A DNA stretch of 64,000 nt from VAZQ01 sp963771845 (GTDB lineage Bacteria; Pseudomonadota; Alphaproteobacteria; Rhizobiales; Xanthobacteraceae): positions 1 to 64,000 of the forward strand of contig CAVYVC010000037.1 of NCBI GenBank assembly GCA_963771845.1, read 5' to 3'. Positions within the stretch are counted from its first letter, which is position 1, and each line of letters begins with the position of its first letter. Positions 25,796 through 33,841 of this stretch are shown one piece after another. The notes beneath the pieces are model-generated. The model saw nothing but the letters and a program-made list of their open reading frames with translations. It was not told the origin of the DNA and made no database searches. The position numbers and the translations under genes are program-made.

Positions 25796-26871
25796 TTTGT
25801 CCCGAGTATTCTCTCGAAATCGCTCACGCCGGCGCGCGCTGCCGCTTGCGCGACGCTCCGCAGGGTCTGCACATCGAGCCGGCAAATCCCGTGGCTTGCG
25901 CGCGGGTTCGCCCAAACGAGCTCACCCGGCGCGTAGACGCGCTCGACGCCGGGACTGCGCTTGCAGGCGCTGGCGCGCGCCGCCTGATCGCGCACCCGCT
26001 CGGCGAAAACGGCCGCATCGCCGAATTGACCGACATCAATGGCAAGAAAGAAGTGTGCGCAGCGATAGGGCTCCGCCGGGTCGCCGTAGAGCGGCCGCAC
26101 CTGCGAGCCCACTCCTCCGCCGGACAACCCGCCGCACAGAAGATCAATCACGAAAGCCAATCCGAAGCCCTTCGGCCCGGCGGCCGGCAGCAACATGCCC
26201 TTGATCGCTTCGGCCGGATCCGTGGTCGGCCGGCCTTCTGCGTCCACGGCCCAATCCGGCGGGATGCTGTTTGCGGCCGCCGCGGCGAGTCTGATCTTGC
26301 CCATGGCGCTCGCGCTGAGCGCCATGTCGACCTCGACCGGGAACTCACCCGCGGACGGCAGCGCGATCGCGATCGGGTTGTTGCCCACCAGGGCTTCGGC
26401 GCCGCCGGGAGCCGGCAGCAGCGGACGCGTGTTACACATCACCATGCCCACGCAGCCGTCTGCGGCCATCAACCTCGCGTAGCGTCCGGCGGTGCCAAAA
26501 TGAAAAGCATTGCGCACGGCAACGGCGGCAAGGGCGTGTTCTCGCGCGTGTTCGACTGCCAGCTTTACCGCTTGCCGCGCGGTGAGCTGTCCGAGCGCGT
26601 TGCCGGCATCGATCACGACCGCGCCTGCGTTGGCGCTCACCACCTCGCCCAGCCTGCGTTTCGACACTGAACCTTTGATGAGGCGCTCCACATAGAGTGG
26701 CACCAGCATCACGCCATGCGAAGCGATGCCCTCGAGATCTGCGCAAACCATGTCGGCCGCGACGGTCTCGGCGTCATCGGCATGGATGCCCAACGCCGCG
26801 AAGATCGCGGTGGTGGCGGCGATCAGACGCGCCGCTTCGATCTCGATGGCCGCACCCGCGGCCGCGGCCAT
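25792..26871 (-). CDS. Ldh2/malate-lactate dehydrogenase family oxidoreductase
   Basis: A 359-residue NAD(P)-dependent 2-hydroxyacid dehydrogenase of the Ldh2 family (PF02615), which does not use the Rossmann fold. Markers are ADLEGIASHGVMLVPLYVER at residue 45, VAVRNAFHFGTAGRYARLMA (catalytic His region), GNNPIAIALPS and GPKGFGLAFVIDLLCGGLSG. It overlaps the cupin stop by TGATG and the SDR start by ATGA, so the three are translated together. It likely oxidises a 2-hydroxyacid or ureidoglycolate-like substrate in this operon. Confidence 0.88.
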   Translation of the reverse strand: MAAAAGAAIEIEAARLIAATTAIFAALGIHADDAETVAADMVCADLEGIASHGVMLVPLYVERLIKGSVSKRRLGEVVSANAGAVVIDAGNALGQLTARQAVKLAVEHAREHALAAVAVRNAFHFGTAGRYARLMAADGCVGMVMCNTRPLLPAPGGAEALVGNNPIAIALPSAGEFPVEVDMALSASAMGKIRLAAAAANSIPPDWAVDAEGRPTTDPAEAIKGMLLPAAGPKGFGLAFVIDLLCGGLSGGGVGSQVRPLYGDPAEPYRCAHFFLAIDVGQFGDAAVFAERVRDQAARASACKRSPGVERVYAPGELVWANPRASHGICRLDVQTLRSVAQAAARAGVSDFERILGTK

Positions 26872-27284
26872 CAGCGCGCGTCCTCGTCGTTGTCATACCA
26901 CGAAGGGCGCTGCGGATAGTGCGGACCGTCGTAGACCTCGACCACAATGGTCTCTTCATGCGCCAGCGTTGGCCCATGCACATTCCCCTTCGGATTCCAG
27001 TAGAACGAGCCGGCGGTCAATATGGTGCCCGTCTTGGTGTACTCGTACTTTCCCTGCAGACAAAACATGAATTGGTTCGCTGCGTGCAGGTGCGGCTCGG
27101 GGATGCTCGCACCCTTATCGAACTTGATGAGCGCGATGCTGGCGCCGGTTATCTCATCGCGCCACAGCATTTTCTCGGACACGCCGGGGAGCGACTTGGG
27201 CCGCCACGGCAGCTCGTTGCTTTGCATGAGCACTTCGTCGAGCCCAGGCATTGCTCCAGGCGCAGAGATTTTCTCATTGGACAT
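26871..27284 (-). CDS. Cupin domain protein
   Basis: A small cupin of about 137 residues. ATG 27284 is preferred because GGAG lies six bases upstream; ATG 27296 would add four residues. The two cupin motifs are PEPHLHAANQFMFCLQGKYE (His-x-His and a later Glu-like position) and GSFYWNPKGNVHGPTLAH. These histidines could bind a metal for dioxygenase or isomerase chemistry. It overlaps the next gene by one base and follows the ABC permease by a short gap, tying it to the transporter operon. Confidence 0.82.
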   Translation of the reverse strand: MSNEKISAPGAMPGLDEVLMQSNELPWRPKSLPGVSEKMLWRDEITGASIALIKFDKGASIPEPHLHAANQFMFCLQGKYEYTKTGTILTAGSFYWNPKGNVHGPTLAHEETIVVEVYDGPHYPQRPSWYDNDEDAR

Positions 27285-27311
27285 CATGATCTCCATTGCG
27301 TGTGATGACGA

Positions 27312-28079
27312 TCAATGCCGTTCCGGGGCAGGCGGCAGCCAGGGCGCCATCAGGCGCTCGGCCAGCTCGACCAGCAGATAGACAAGAATTCCGAGCGCCG
27401 CGAGCGCAAACAGCGCGCCGAACGCGAGCGGCGTATTGAGCTGCGACGTGGCGCTCAGGAGAAGAAAGCCCAGCCCTTCGCTCGAACCGATGAACTCGCC
27501 GATCACAGCACCGATGACCGCAAGCGTGATCGCGACCTTCGCGCCGGTGATCACGAATGGCAGCGCCGCCGGAAATTGCACCTTCAGGAAGATTTGCGCG
27601 CGCGTCGCCTTGAGGCTGTCGGCAAGCTCGAGCAGTTCCCGCGGCGTCGACCGCAACCCGGCAACCGTGTCGACGATGATCGGGAAGAATGCGACCAGCC
27701 AGACGATGGCGAGCTTGGATTCCATGCCGGTGCCGAACCAGACCAGCACGATGGGCGCGAGCGCCACTTTGGGTACCGATTGAAGGGCGATAAGCAAGGG
27801 GTAGAACATCAGGTTGAGCGGGCGCGAATTCGCCACCGCAACCGCCAGCGGCAGCCCCACGGCGAGTGCCAGCAGGAAGCCGAACAGTGTCTCCTTGAGG
27901 GTGATGAGGCTCTCCTCAAGCAAAAGATCGCTGCGCGTCACGATGGCCTGGAGCACCTTGTCCGGCGAGGGCAGCACGACGGTTGGGATGCTTACAAGCC
28001 AGCACGCCAGGGTCCACACCGCGAGCAGCAGCAGGAGACCAAGCAGCGGGTAGCCGATGCGCCCGGCAATTCCACTCAT
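27312..28079 (-). CDS. ABC transporter permease, NitT/TauT (SsuC-like) family
   Basis: A 255-residue inner-membrane permease with about six helices, starting MSGIAGRIGYPLLGLLLLLA. The family's cytoplasmic loop, which contacts the ATPase, is PRELLELADSLKATRAQIFL followed by KVQFPAALPFVITG. The helix pattern and length fit sulfonate, taurine and nitrate importers. Its start overlaps the ATPase stop by ATGA (28076-28079). The binding partner is probably one of the SsuA-like proteins at 30604 or 31740 on the opposite strand. Confidence 0.9.
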   Translation of the reverse strand: MSGIAGRIGYPLLGLLLLLAVWTLACWLVSIPTVVLPSPDKVLQAIVTRSDLLLEESLITLKETLFGFLLALAVGLPLAVAVANSRPLNLMFYPLLIALQSVPKVALAPIVLVWFGTGMESKLAIVWLVAFFPIIVDTVAGLRSTPRELLELADSLKATRAQIFLKVQFPAALPFVITGAKVAITLAVIGAVIGEFIGSSEGLGFLLLSATSQLNTPLAFGALFALAALGILVYLLVELAERLMAPWLPPAPERH

Positions 28080-28879
28080 GGTGCACTCATGTCATCGGTT
28101 GCCGGAGCAAGCACGCCGAGCGCCTCGCTTGCAATCCGTTCGGCTTCGTTGAAGGCAGGAGTGAAACGCAGCCGCTGCTGGCGGGGGTATGCAAACATGA
28201 CCGCGATCTCCTTCACAACGCGCGCCGGACGCTTGCTGAACACGACGACCTTATCGGAGAGATAGACCGCCTCCGGAACCGAATGGGTCACGAACAACAC
28301 GGAAGCTCCGGTCTCCTGGCGAATCCGAAGCAGCAGGTCATTCATTTCAAGCCGGGTCAATTCATCAAGCGCGCCGAACGGCTCGTCCATCAGCAACAGC
28401 TTCGGCTGGTGAATGAGCGCACGGCACAATGCAACGCGCTGCTGCATTCCCCCGGACAACTGATGCGGACGCGCAGTGAGAAAGTCAGAGAGGCCGACGA
28501 GGCGCAGGAGATCGCGCGCGCGCTCATGTGCGGCACGATCGTTCCGCCGCAGGATCTCCATCGTGAAGAGCACGTTGTCGAGGACGCTGCGCCACGGCAT
28601 CAAACTCGGCGCCTGGAACACAAAGCCGTAGTCTCCCGTCGGCCGGACGATCTCGCGCCCGCCAATGCGCACCGAACCTGACGTCTTCTGGATGAGGCCG
28701 CCGACGATGCGCAACAACGTCGTCTTTCCGCAGCCGCTCGGACCAAGCAGCGCGACCAGCTCGCCCTCTTCGAACTGGAAGCTCGCGTCATCGAGCGCAA
28801 CAACGGGCTCGCCGGCGGCGGATCGAGGCGCGCCGCCCGGAAAGACCTTGCGAACGTTGCCGATCACCCCGAATGGCAT
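28076..28879 (-). CDS. ABC transporter ATP-binding protein, NitT/TauT (SsuB-like) family
   Basis: A 267-residue ATPase from ATG 28879; the earlier ATG 28936 falls in the RIME-like repeat and is unlikely. It has the Walker A LLGPSGCGKTTLLRIVGGLI, signature LSGGMQQRVALCRALIHQPK and Walker B LLLMDEPFGALDEL, with the switch His in LFVTHSVPEAVYLSDKVVV. It is complete and overlaps the permease. It powers import for the operon that ends with the monooxygenase at 23503. Confidence 0.92.
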   Translation of the reverse strand: MPFGVIGNVRKVFPGGAPRSAAGEPVVALDDASFQFEEGELVALLGPSGCGKTTLLRIVGGLIQKTSGSVRIGGREIVRPTGDYGFVFQAPSLMPWRSVLDNVLFTMEILRRNDRAAHERARDLLRLVGLSDFLTARPHQLSGGMQQRVALCRALIHQPKLLLMDEPFGALDELTRLEMNDLLLRIRQETGASVLFVTHSVPEAVYLSDKVVVFSKRPARVVKEIAVMFAYPRQQRLRFTPAFNEAERIASEALGVLAPATDDMSAP

Positions 28880-28921
28880 TCGCCGGCGCGGCCTCTGCGA
28901 GCAATTCTCGGCATCATGCTG

Positions 28922-29048
28922 GAGCATGTCCCGCAACCCCCTCCTTTAAGCGGGGGAGGGATAGAGGCTGGGGGCTTTTTGCGAAAAAGGACATGCTCAA
29001 ACAAAGACGTAGAGCGGGATGACGACTCGAAGAAAGCCATCCCGCTCT
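28922..29048 (+). repeat. RIME-like repeat (copy 2, with longer loop)
   Basis: The same two palindromes as at 17585-17676: GAGCATGTCC (28922-28931) with GGACATGCTC (28989-28998), and AGAGCGGGATG (29011-29021) with CATCCCGCTCT (29038-29048). The first loop here is longer and contains its own GC-rich inverted segment, CCCCCTCC...GGGGGAGGG. It separates the divergent operon and binding-protein genes. Confidence 0.8.
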
Positions 29049-29130
29049 TGCTGGCGTCGGACGACCTTCTGCAACCGCAGCACGTCGCCGCCCTCCCCGC
29101 TCGTGCGCGGTCCTTGAGTATCTTGTCCAA

Positions 29131-29371
29131 TATCTTATGATATTTTTTCAGCGTCAAATGGGCGCGCGGGAGCCGTCGCCCGGCTAACCATTCCGTTGCT
29201 GTGTACGCGCCGCCAGCGCAAATCACGAGGGGGAGTCCATGTTTCGACATTTGATTGCTATCGCTGTCGCGTGCCTCGCATCGAGCGCGCTGCAAGCGCA
29301 GGAGCGCGATTTGAAGTTTACGCTCGACTTCATCAGCTTGGGGCTGTACGCGCCGTCTTACGTGGCGCTCG
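29131..29371 (+). repeat. 241-bp direct duplication, copy A
   Basis: From TATCTTATGATATTTTTTCA at 29131 to GTGGCGCTCG at 29371 the sequence repeats at 30496-30736 with few changes. It includes the promoter and first 44 codons of an SsuA-like gene. The two copies lie in the same orientation and enclose the second IS630 copy. Confidence 0.85.
29239..29371 (+). pseudogene. 5' fragment of an SsuA-like binding-protein gene
   Basis: ATG 29239 gives MFRHLIAIAVACLASSALQA then QERDLKFTLDFISLGLYAPS, the same leader as the intact gene at 30604 but with LYAPSYVALD in place of RHAPWYVALG. Shortly after, the reading frame runs into the end of the IS630-family copy and stops at 29409. It is either a truncated duplicate of the intact gene or the remains of a sister gene. 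Confidence 0.85.
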
Positions 29372-29383
29372 ACCTTCTGTATC

Positions 29384-30497
29384 AACTCGAAAATCGGCAG
29401 GGCTTATGATGCGGCAGTTGTCAGTGACCGAATTGCAGAGGATGGCCCAGTTTTTCGGTACCTCCTCGCGCAGGAAATGTAGAACGGCTCGGCAGAAGTC
29501 GTTGAGGTCGCATAGCAGCGGTTGTGGGTCACGTGTCGATGCATCAATCCCCACAAGCGCTCGATCGAATCAAGGTGCGGGCAGAGCTCGGAATGCAATG
29601 AACCCTGATCCGGCACCCCGGTCTTGCCAGCCATTCCTGAACGAGCAGGGCATGGTGGTACCTGGCATTGTCGACAAAGACGTGAATGAGCCTCTTCGTG
29701 GGATACATCAACGAGATCGCCATCAGAGTGCGATCGTGCTCAAGGCATCAATCGTCGTCGCTTCGATCATGCGGGTTGCACCCGTTTCCAGATCGATGGC
29801 GCCGTGAATGTTCAGCCGCTGCCGCCCGCTGGTCTGTTCAAGCGCAACCTTAGCGTCCTTTGGTGCCCAACAGCCCGCCGGTCGCGCCTCGTGCGTTGGA
29901 TGCACGGCATCGGCAAACAGCACGGCTTCATCATCGCCGAGATTATTGAGCAGATTCTCATAGTTCGCGATAAAAGCCTGCTGCTGCGCGGGATCAAGCT
30001 TGCGCGGTATCAGTTTGGGCTTGCAATATTCCACCTCGATGCGCTGCAAGAGTTTGATCAGGGCGGAACGGGTGTAGCTCACGCCATAGCACTTTTCGAT
30101 CCACTCCCCCACTATGGTGGTGGTCCGCGGCAGCGTTGCGACACCCAGTTTTTCAACGCGTCCTGCTGCGCCACCGTCAGTTCGCAGGCGCGGCCCTTGT
30201 AGCCGAAATCGGCCAGCCAATTCAGGCCTTTCTCGCCATACAATTTGTACCAATAGCGGATCGTGTCATCGTCCAGGTAGAGAACCTTCGCGATCGCCTC
30301 GCAGCTCATTCCGTCGTCGAGCAGCAGCAACGCATTCGCGCGTCGTGTCAGGCGAGTTCGGCCTTCCCATCTCGCACCAGCGCGATAAGGTCGGCTCGGA
30401 TTGCCGGATCAAGAAAGCCGCCGCGAATCATCTCCCCAACAGAATCGCGTTCCACGCCCCGGCAAGCTGTTTTTCGCCAATGAATGGAATCGGGGTA
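29384..30497 (-). mobile_element. IS630-family element, copy 2, decayed
   Basis: Nearly identical in sequence to the element at 9399-10536 but in the opposite orientation. The right end (TACCCCGATTCC, complement ending 30497) is intact; the left end stops after the complement of CGATTTTCG and lacks about the last 20 bases and its inverted repeat. No TA duplication is seen. The adjoining host DNA is duplicated on both sides. Confidence 0.88.
29387..30431 (-). pseudogene. IS630-family transposase with several one-base deletions
   Basis: Aligned with the intact transposase (9467-10531), this copy has lost single bases at several points: GAGACT became GAACT, CAAACG became CAACG, CTCTTGATGG became CTCTGATGG, and GAGCTACTGC became GAGCTCTGC. 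The protein therefore falls into fragments such as MLLLDDGMSCEAIAKVLYLD and VQIVWRERPELAGRF (off frame) and the DDE domain (29723-30253). It cannot be functional as it reads. All the changes are one-base losses, which is unusual for ordinary decay. Confidence 0.88.
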
Positions 30498-30736
30498 TCT
30501 TATGATATTTTTTCAGCGTCAAATGGGCGCGCGGGAGCCGTCGCCCGGCTAACCATTCCGTTGCTGTGAACGCGCCGCCAGCGCAAATCACGAGGGGGAG
30601 TCCATGTTTCGACATTTGATTGCTATCGCTGTCGCGTGCCTCGCATCGAGCGCGCTGCAAGCGCAGGAGCGCGATTTGAAGTTTACGCTCGACTTCATCA
30701 GCTTGGGGCGGCACGCGCCGTGGTACGTGGCGCTCG
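30496..30736 (+). repeat. 241-bp direct duplication, copy B
   Basis: Partner of 29131-29371. This copy begins one base inside the end of the IS630-family element and runs into the intact SsuA-like gene at 30604. It preserves the gene's promoter and ribosome site (GAGGGGGAGTCC before ATG), so the functional gene now depends on a copied promoter beside an IS. Confidence 0.85.
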
Positions 30737-31596
30737 GCAAAGGCTACTACAAGGAAGAAGGCCTCAACGTCACGATTCTTCCGGCGAAGGGCACGGCCGA
30801 CGCGATCCATTCGGTCGCTTCCGGCGTTGCTGAACTGGGTTTTATTGACATTCCGAGCCTGGTGGCGTCGGGAAGCGCGGGAGGCGCGATCAAGATCGTC
30901 GCGGTGAATTACCAGAAGCCGCCGTACTGCGTGTTCTCGCTCAATCCGGGCGCCAACGTCACCGAACCCAGGCAAATGAAAGACTTGGAGCTCGGATCGA
31001 GCACGGGGTCGTTCGTTCCCAAGATCTGGCAAGCCTTCATGGCAATGAACAAGGTCGACAGCAAGACCCTCAAGATCGTGAACATCGAGCCGGCATCGCG
31101 CGTACCCATGCTGGCGGCGGGCAAGGTGCAATCGATCGATTTGTTTATCATGAGCGAGCCGTCGATCCGCCGCGCCGTTACCAATGCCAAGCCGGTTTGC
31201 CTCTTCGCCGGCGATTATGGTCTCGAAATCTATGCGAACGCGATCGGCGTGACCGAGGAATTTCTCGCGAAAAATCCGCAGATCGTGAAGAAATTCGTCC
31301 GCGCCGCGCTGCGGGGCTGGAAGGATGCACTCGCCAATCCGGAAGAAGCCGCGCGCATCGAGGTGCAATACGTCAAGGCGCTCGATCCCGAGATCATCAA
31401 GGAAGAGCTCGCAATCGTGAAACGCCTGGCCGTTACGCCGGACGTTGAGAAGAACGGCTTCGGCTATGTCTCCATTGATCGATTGAGGAACACGGTAAAC
31501 TTCATCAACACGAACATCGACGTGCCGGGCGGAAAGCTCAACGCCGAGCAGATATTCCGTGCCGGCTATCTGCCCGACCCGCCGATCCGCCCGTAG
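30604..31596 (+). CDS. ABC transporter substrate-binding protein, NMT1/SsuA-like
   Basis: A 330-residue periplasmic protein with a Sec signal (MFRHLIAIAVACLASSALQA, cut before QERDLKF). The mature N-terminus FISLGRHAPWYVALGKGYYK followed by EEGLNVTILPAKGTADAI is typical for the NMT1/THI5-like fold (PF09084). Other blocks are ELGFIDIPSLVASGSAGGAI, EIYANAIGVTEEFLAKNPQI and VKKFVRAALRGWKDAL. It is the likely ligand collector for the divergent SsuBC-like transporter at 27312-28879. The ligand is unknown, probably an organic acid or aromatic in view of the operon. Confidence 0.88.
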   Translation: MFRHLIAIAVACLASSALQAQERDLKFTLDFISLGRHAPWYVALGKGYYKEEGLNVTILPAKGTADAIHSVASGVAELGFIDIPSLVASGSAGGAIKIVAVNYQKPPYCVFSLNPGANVTEPRQMKDLELGSSTGSFVPKIWQAFMAMNKVDSKTLKIVNIEPASRVPMLAAGKVQSIDLFIMSEPSIRRAVTNAKPVCLFAGDYGLEIYANAIGVTEEFLAKNPQIVKKFVRAALRGWKDALANPEEAARIEVQYVKALDPEIIKEELAIVKRLAVTPDVEKNGFGYVSIDRLRNTVNFINTNIDVPGGKLNAEQIFRAGYLPDPPIRP

Positions 31597-31600
31597 TCTC

Positions 31601-31705
31601 GTAGCCCGGATTGAAGCTTGCGCGAGGCGCAAGCGCAAATCCGGGAGCGCTTTCCCGGATTTTGCCCGTCGTTGCTTGCGCTCCGACGCGCTCAATCCGG
31701 GCTAC
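31601..31705 (+). repeat. GTAGCCCGGATT palindromic repeat (copy 1)
   Basis: Outer arms GTAGCCCGGATTGA (31601-31614) and TCAATCCGGGCTAC (31692-31705), enclosing GCTTGCGCGAGGCGCAAGCGC and a further AATCCGGGA...TCCCGGATT pair. A second copy is at 35219-35305 and fragments lie near 32695-32735. It may act as a transcription end between two binding-protein genes. Confidence 0.8.
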
Positions 31706-31739
31706 AATTCCTGAATATCAATCGCGCAGGAGGGTTCAA

Positions 31740-32663
31740 ATGTTTCGAATATGGGTCCCTGACCTCGATTCCCCTTCCTATTTCGTCGCGATCGCCGCGG
31801 TCGAGCTCGGCTTTTTCAAGCAAGAGGGCGTGCCGACCGAATTCGTCTACAACACCATGCAAGGCCCCGAGCTCATGCGCGAGGGCAAGCTCGACTTTAT
31901 CGCGGGGCCTGCTTACGCGGGCACGCGGGCGTTTCCCGGATGGAACGGGCTCAAACTGTTGTGCGCGCTGTCGCAGTATTCATACTGGTTCCTGGCGGTG
32001 CGCGCCGACCTCAAGATCAAACGCGGTGACATCGCAGCATTGAAGGGGCTGCGCATCTCCGCCGCGCCGCCGTGGCCGGAAATGGCACTGCGGCACACGC
32101 TGACGCAGGCCGGTATCGATCTTAAGCGCGACAATGTGCGGATCGTTGCGCCGCCGCCGCCCTATGGCGAGAAGGGCTACATGGCGAGAAACGGTGTCGA
32201 CGCCATCACGCAGAACCTCGCCGACGCCTATTGGGGGAACGGAATGCGAGTAGCCCTTGGCGAAAAGCTCGGGATTGCGAAGATGCATCTCGACCTTCGG
32301 CGCGGCGATGGTCCGGCGGGAGCGCGACTTTACAATTTTCCCGCGCTCACCGTGCAGGAGTCCTTTATTGACGAGCACCCGGAGGAAGCGGCCGGCGCGA
32401 TCCGCGCGATCATCAGGGCGCAGAAGGCGCTGAAAGCAAATCCGTCGATCTCGACGGACATTGCCCAAAAACTCTTCCCGGCCGATGAGGCCGAATTGAT
32501 TGCGGGCCTAATCGAGCGCGATGCCCCGTTTTACGACGCCGCAATATCGCGGGAAGCGATCGACGGCCTGATGAAGTTTGCCACCAGCTCCGGCCTGATC
32601 AAAGAGGCCGTGGCTTATGATGACGTCGTTGCCGCGCGGTTTAGTCAATTGTGGAAGGAATGA
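31740..32663 (+). CDS. SsuA/NMT1-like binding protein without a signal peptide
   Basis: A 307-residue protein from ATG 31740 that starts directly with the mature fold, MFRIWVPDLDSPSYFVAIAA then VELGFFKQEGVPTEFVYNTM. No basic-hydrophobic leader is present; the frame extends upstream only into the palindromic repeat. Later blocks GKLDFIAGPAYAGTRAFPGW, VRADLKIKRGDIAALKGLRI and FIDEHPEEAAGAIRAIIRAQ fit the family. Either it is cytoplasmic, for instance a sensor or enzyme, or a leader was lost when the repeat inserted. It follows the intact exported homologue by about 140 bases. Confidence 0.8.
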   Translation: MFRIWVPDLDSPSYFVAIAAVELGFFKQEGVPTEFVYNTMQGPELMREGKLDFIAGPAYAGTRAFPGWNGLKLLCALSQYSYWFLAVRADLKIKRGDIAALKGLRISAAPPWPEMALRHTLTQAGIDLKRDNVRIVAPPPPYGEKGYMARNGVDAITQNLADAYWGNGMRVALGEKLGIAKMHLDLRRGDGPAGARLYNFPALTVQESFIDEHPEEAAGAIRAIIRAQKALKANPSISTDIAQKLFPADEAELIAGLIERDAPFYDAAISREAIDGLMKFATSSGLIKEAVAYDDVVAARFSQLWKE

Positions 32664-32790
32664 GATTGCAGCTTAGAGCTTTCCGGATGAGCCCGTCGAA
32701 GCTTTAGCGCAGACGGGCAAAATCCGGGGGAGCGCCGACCCTGACGGGCGAGCATGCGGTGTTCCGCTGACATTGACAGTCTCGGTCTAC

Positions 32791-32841
32791 CTCTCCCCGC
32801 AGGGGAGAGGTCGGAATGTGCGCGCCTCGCGCGCACATTCC
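32791..32841 (+). repeat. Two adjoining perfect hairpins
   Basis: CTCTCCCC-GCA-GGGGAGAG occupies 32791-32809, and GGAATGTGCGCG (32813-32824) pairs with CGCGCACATTCC (32830-32841). The surrounding 32664-32939 gap has no gene and includes fragments of the GTAGCCCGGATT repeat. The hairpins lie between converging genes and may serve as bidirectional terminator or be a repeat family. Confidence 0.6.
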
Positions 32842-32939
32842 GGGTGAGGGGGCTACAAATCCCGAAGCCAATCGCCCGGACCCGAGATCGCGCAAGCTAC
32901 GCGCGGTAACCCGACCTCGCGAGCTCTGCGCTGACGCCA

Positions 32940-33824
32940 TCACGCCACAGCGGCGCGGCTCACGGAACGCGCCGCGACGGAGCCCCGGTCGAGCCGCAGT
33001 GTCAGGCAAAAGGCGGAACCGCCGCTGCGCAGGAACGAGCGCAGCGGCGTGATGATGACGCGATAGCCGCGCTCGGCCAGTTCGGCACGCAGTCGCGCCC
33101 CGGCGCCCGACATGATCAGCGCCTTGCCGATACACACGGCGTTGGCGGAGAGCCGGCAACCATCCTGCTCGCCGATTTCAATGCGGTCCTGTGGCTGCGC
33201 ACGTGCGCGGATCTCGGCCAATCCCGCGCGCGTGAACGCGGTGGGCAGATAGAGCACCTCCCCGCCCGGCAGCGGGCAGAGCGCCGTATCGATGTGATAG
33301 AAGCGCGCATCGGCAAGCTCCAGCGCGACCACGTCCTGCCCAAACATGCCCGCGACGGCATCCCGCGCAGCGAGATCCGAACGCGGCCCGTAGCCCATCC
33401 AGAAAAGGCTGCGCGTCGCATCGAACACGCAATCGCCGGCGCCTTCCAGCACGAGGCCGGCGGGGAGCTTGCGCATGACGTCGATCCCGCCGCGCGCCTG
33501 CAAGGCGCGAAACGCCGCTTCGAAATGCGGCTCCTCGCCGCGGCGCTCCGCGTGCCGGAAGCGCGCGAGCAGGACCTTCCGATCGAGCACGACGGCTGCA
33601 TTGGCCGTAAACACGAGATCGGGCCACCCTGCCGCCGGCGGCACAAGCTCGATGCGAGCGCCGGCTTCGAGCAGCTTGTCATGGAGTGCCTGCCATTCGC
33701 GCGCGGCCGCGACCTGGCCACGCCGGTCGCGCGCCCAGTTCTGCGGGTCCATCCAGGGATTGATGACGTAGCTGACCGCGAAATGCTCAGGCCGACACAT
33801 CAGGAAAGTGGGCCGATTTTCCAT
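32940..33824 (-). CDS. Dimethylarginine/citrulline-type amidinohydrolase
   Basis: A 294-residue member of the amidinotransferase/arginine deiminase superfamily. Active-site parts are visible: GWPDLVFTANAAVVL near residue 67, LEGAGDCVFDATRSLFWMGY (acidic residue), FYHIDTALCPLPGGEVLY (His177) and the nucleophile Cys273 in SGGSAFCLTLRLD. Such enzymes split guanidino or ureido groups, for example dimethylarginine to citrulline or citrulline to ornithine. The ornithine aminotransferase gene ends just 17 bases upstream, which favours a product that is ornithine or leads to it. Precise substrate unproven. Confidence 0.85.
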   Translation of the reverse strand: MENRPTFLMCRPEHFAVSYVINPWMDPQNWARDRRGQVAAAREWQALHDKLLEAGARIELVPPAAGWPDLVFTANAAVVLDRKVLLARFRHAERRGEEPHFEAAFRALQARGGIDVMRKLPAGLVLEGAGDCVFDATRSLFWMGYGPRSDLAARDAVAGMFGQDVVALELADARFYHIDTALCPLPGGEVLYLPTAFTRAGLAEIRARAQPQDRIEIGEQDGCRLSANAVCIGKALIMSGAGARLRAELAERGYRVIITPLRSFLRSGGSAFCLTLRLDRGSVAARSVSRAAVA

Positions 33825-33841
33825 GTCACGTCCTCATGTTT

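Noticed and set aside
30409..31695. Open frame of 428 codons opposite the SsuA-like gene
   Set aside because: It is antisense to a complete, signal-bearing binding protein and composed of low-information arginine-rich sequence.
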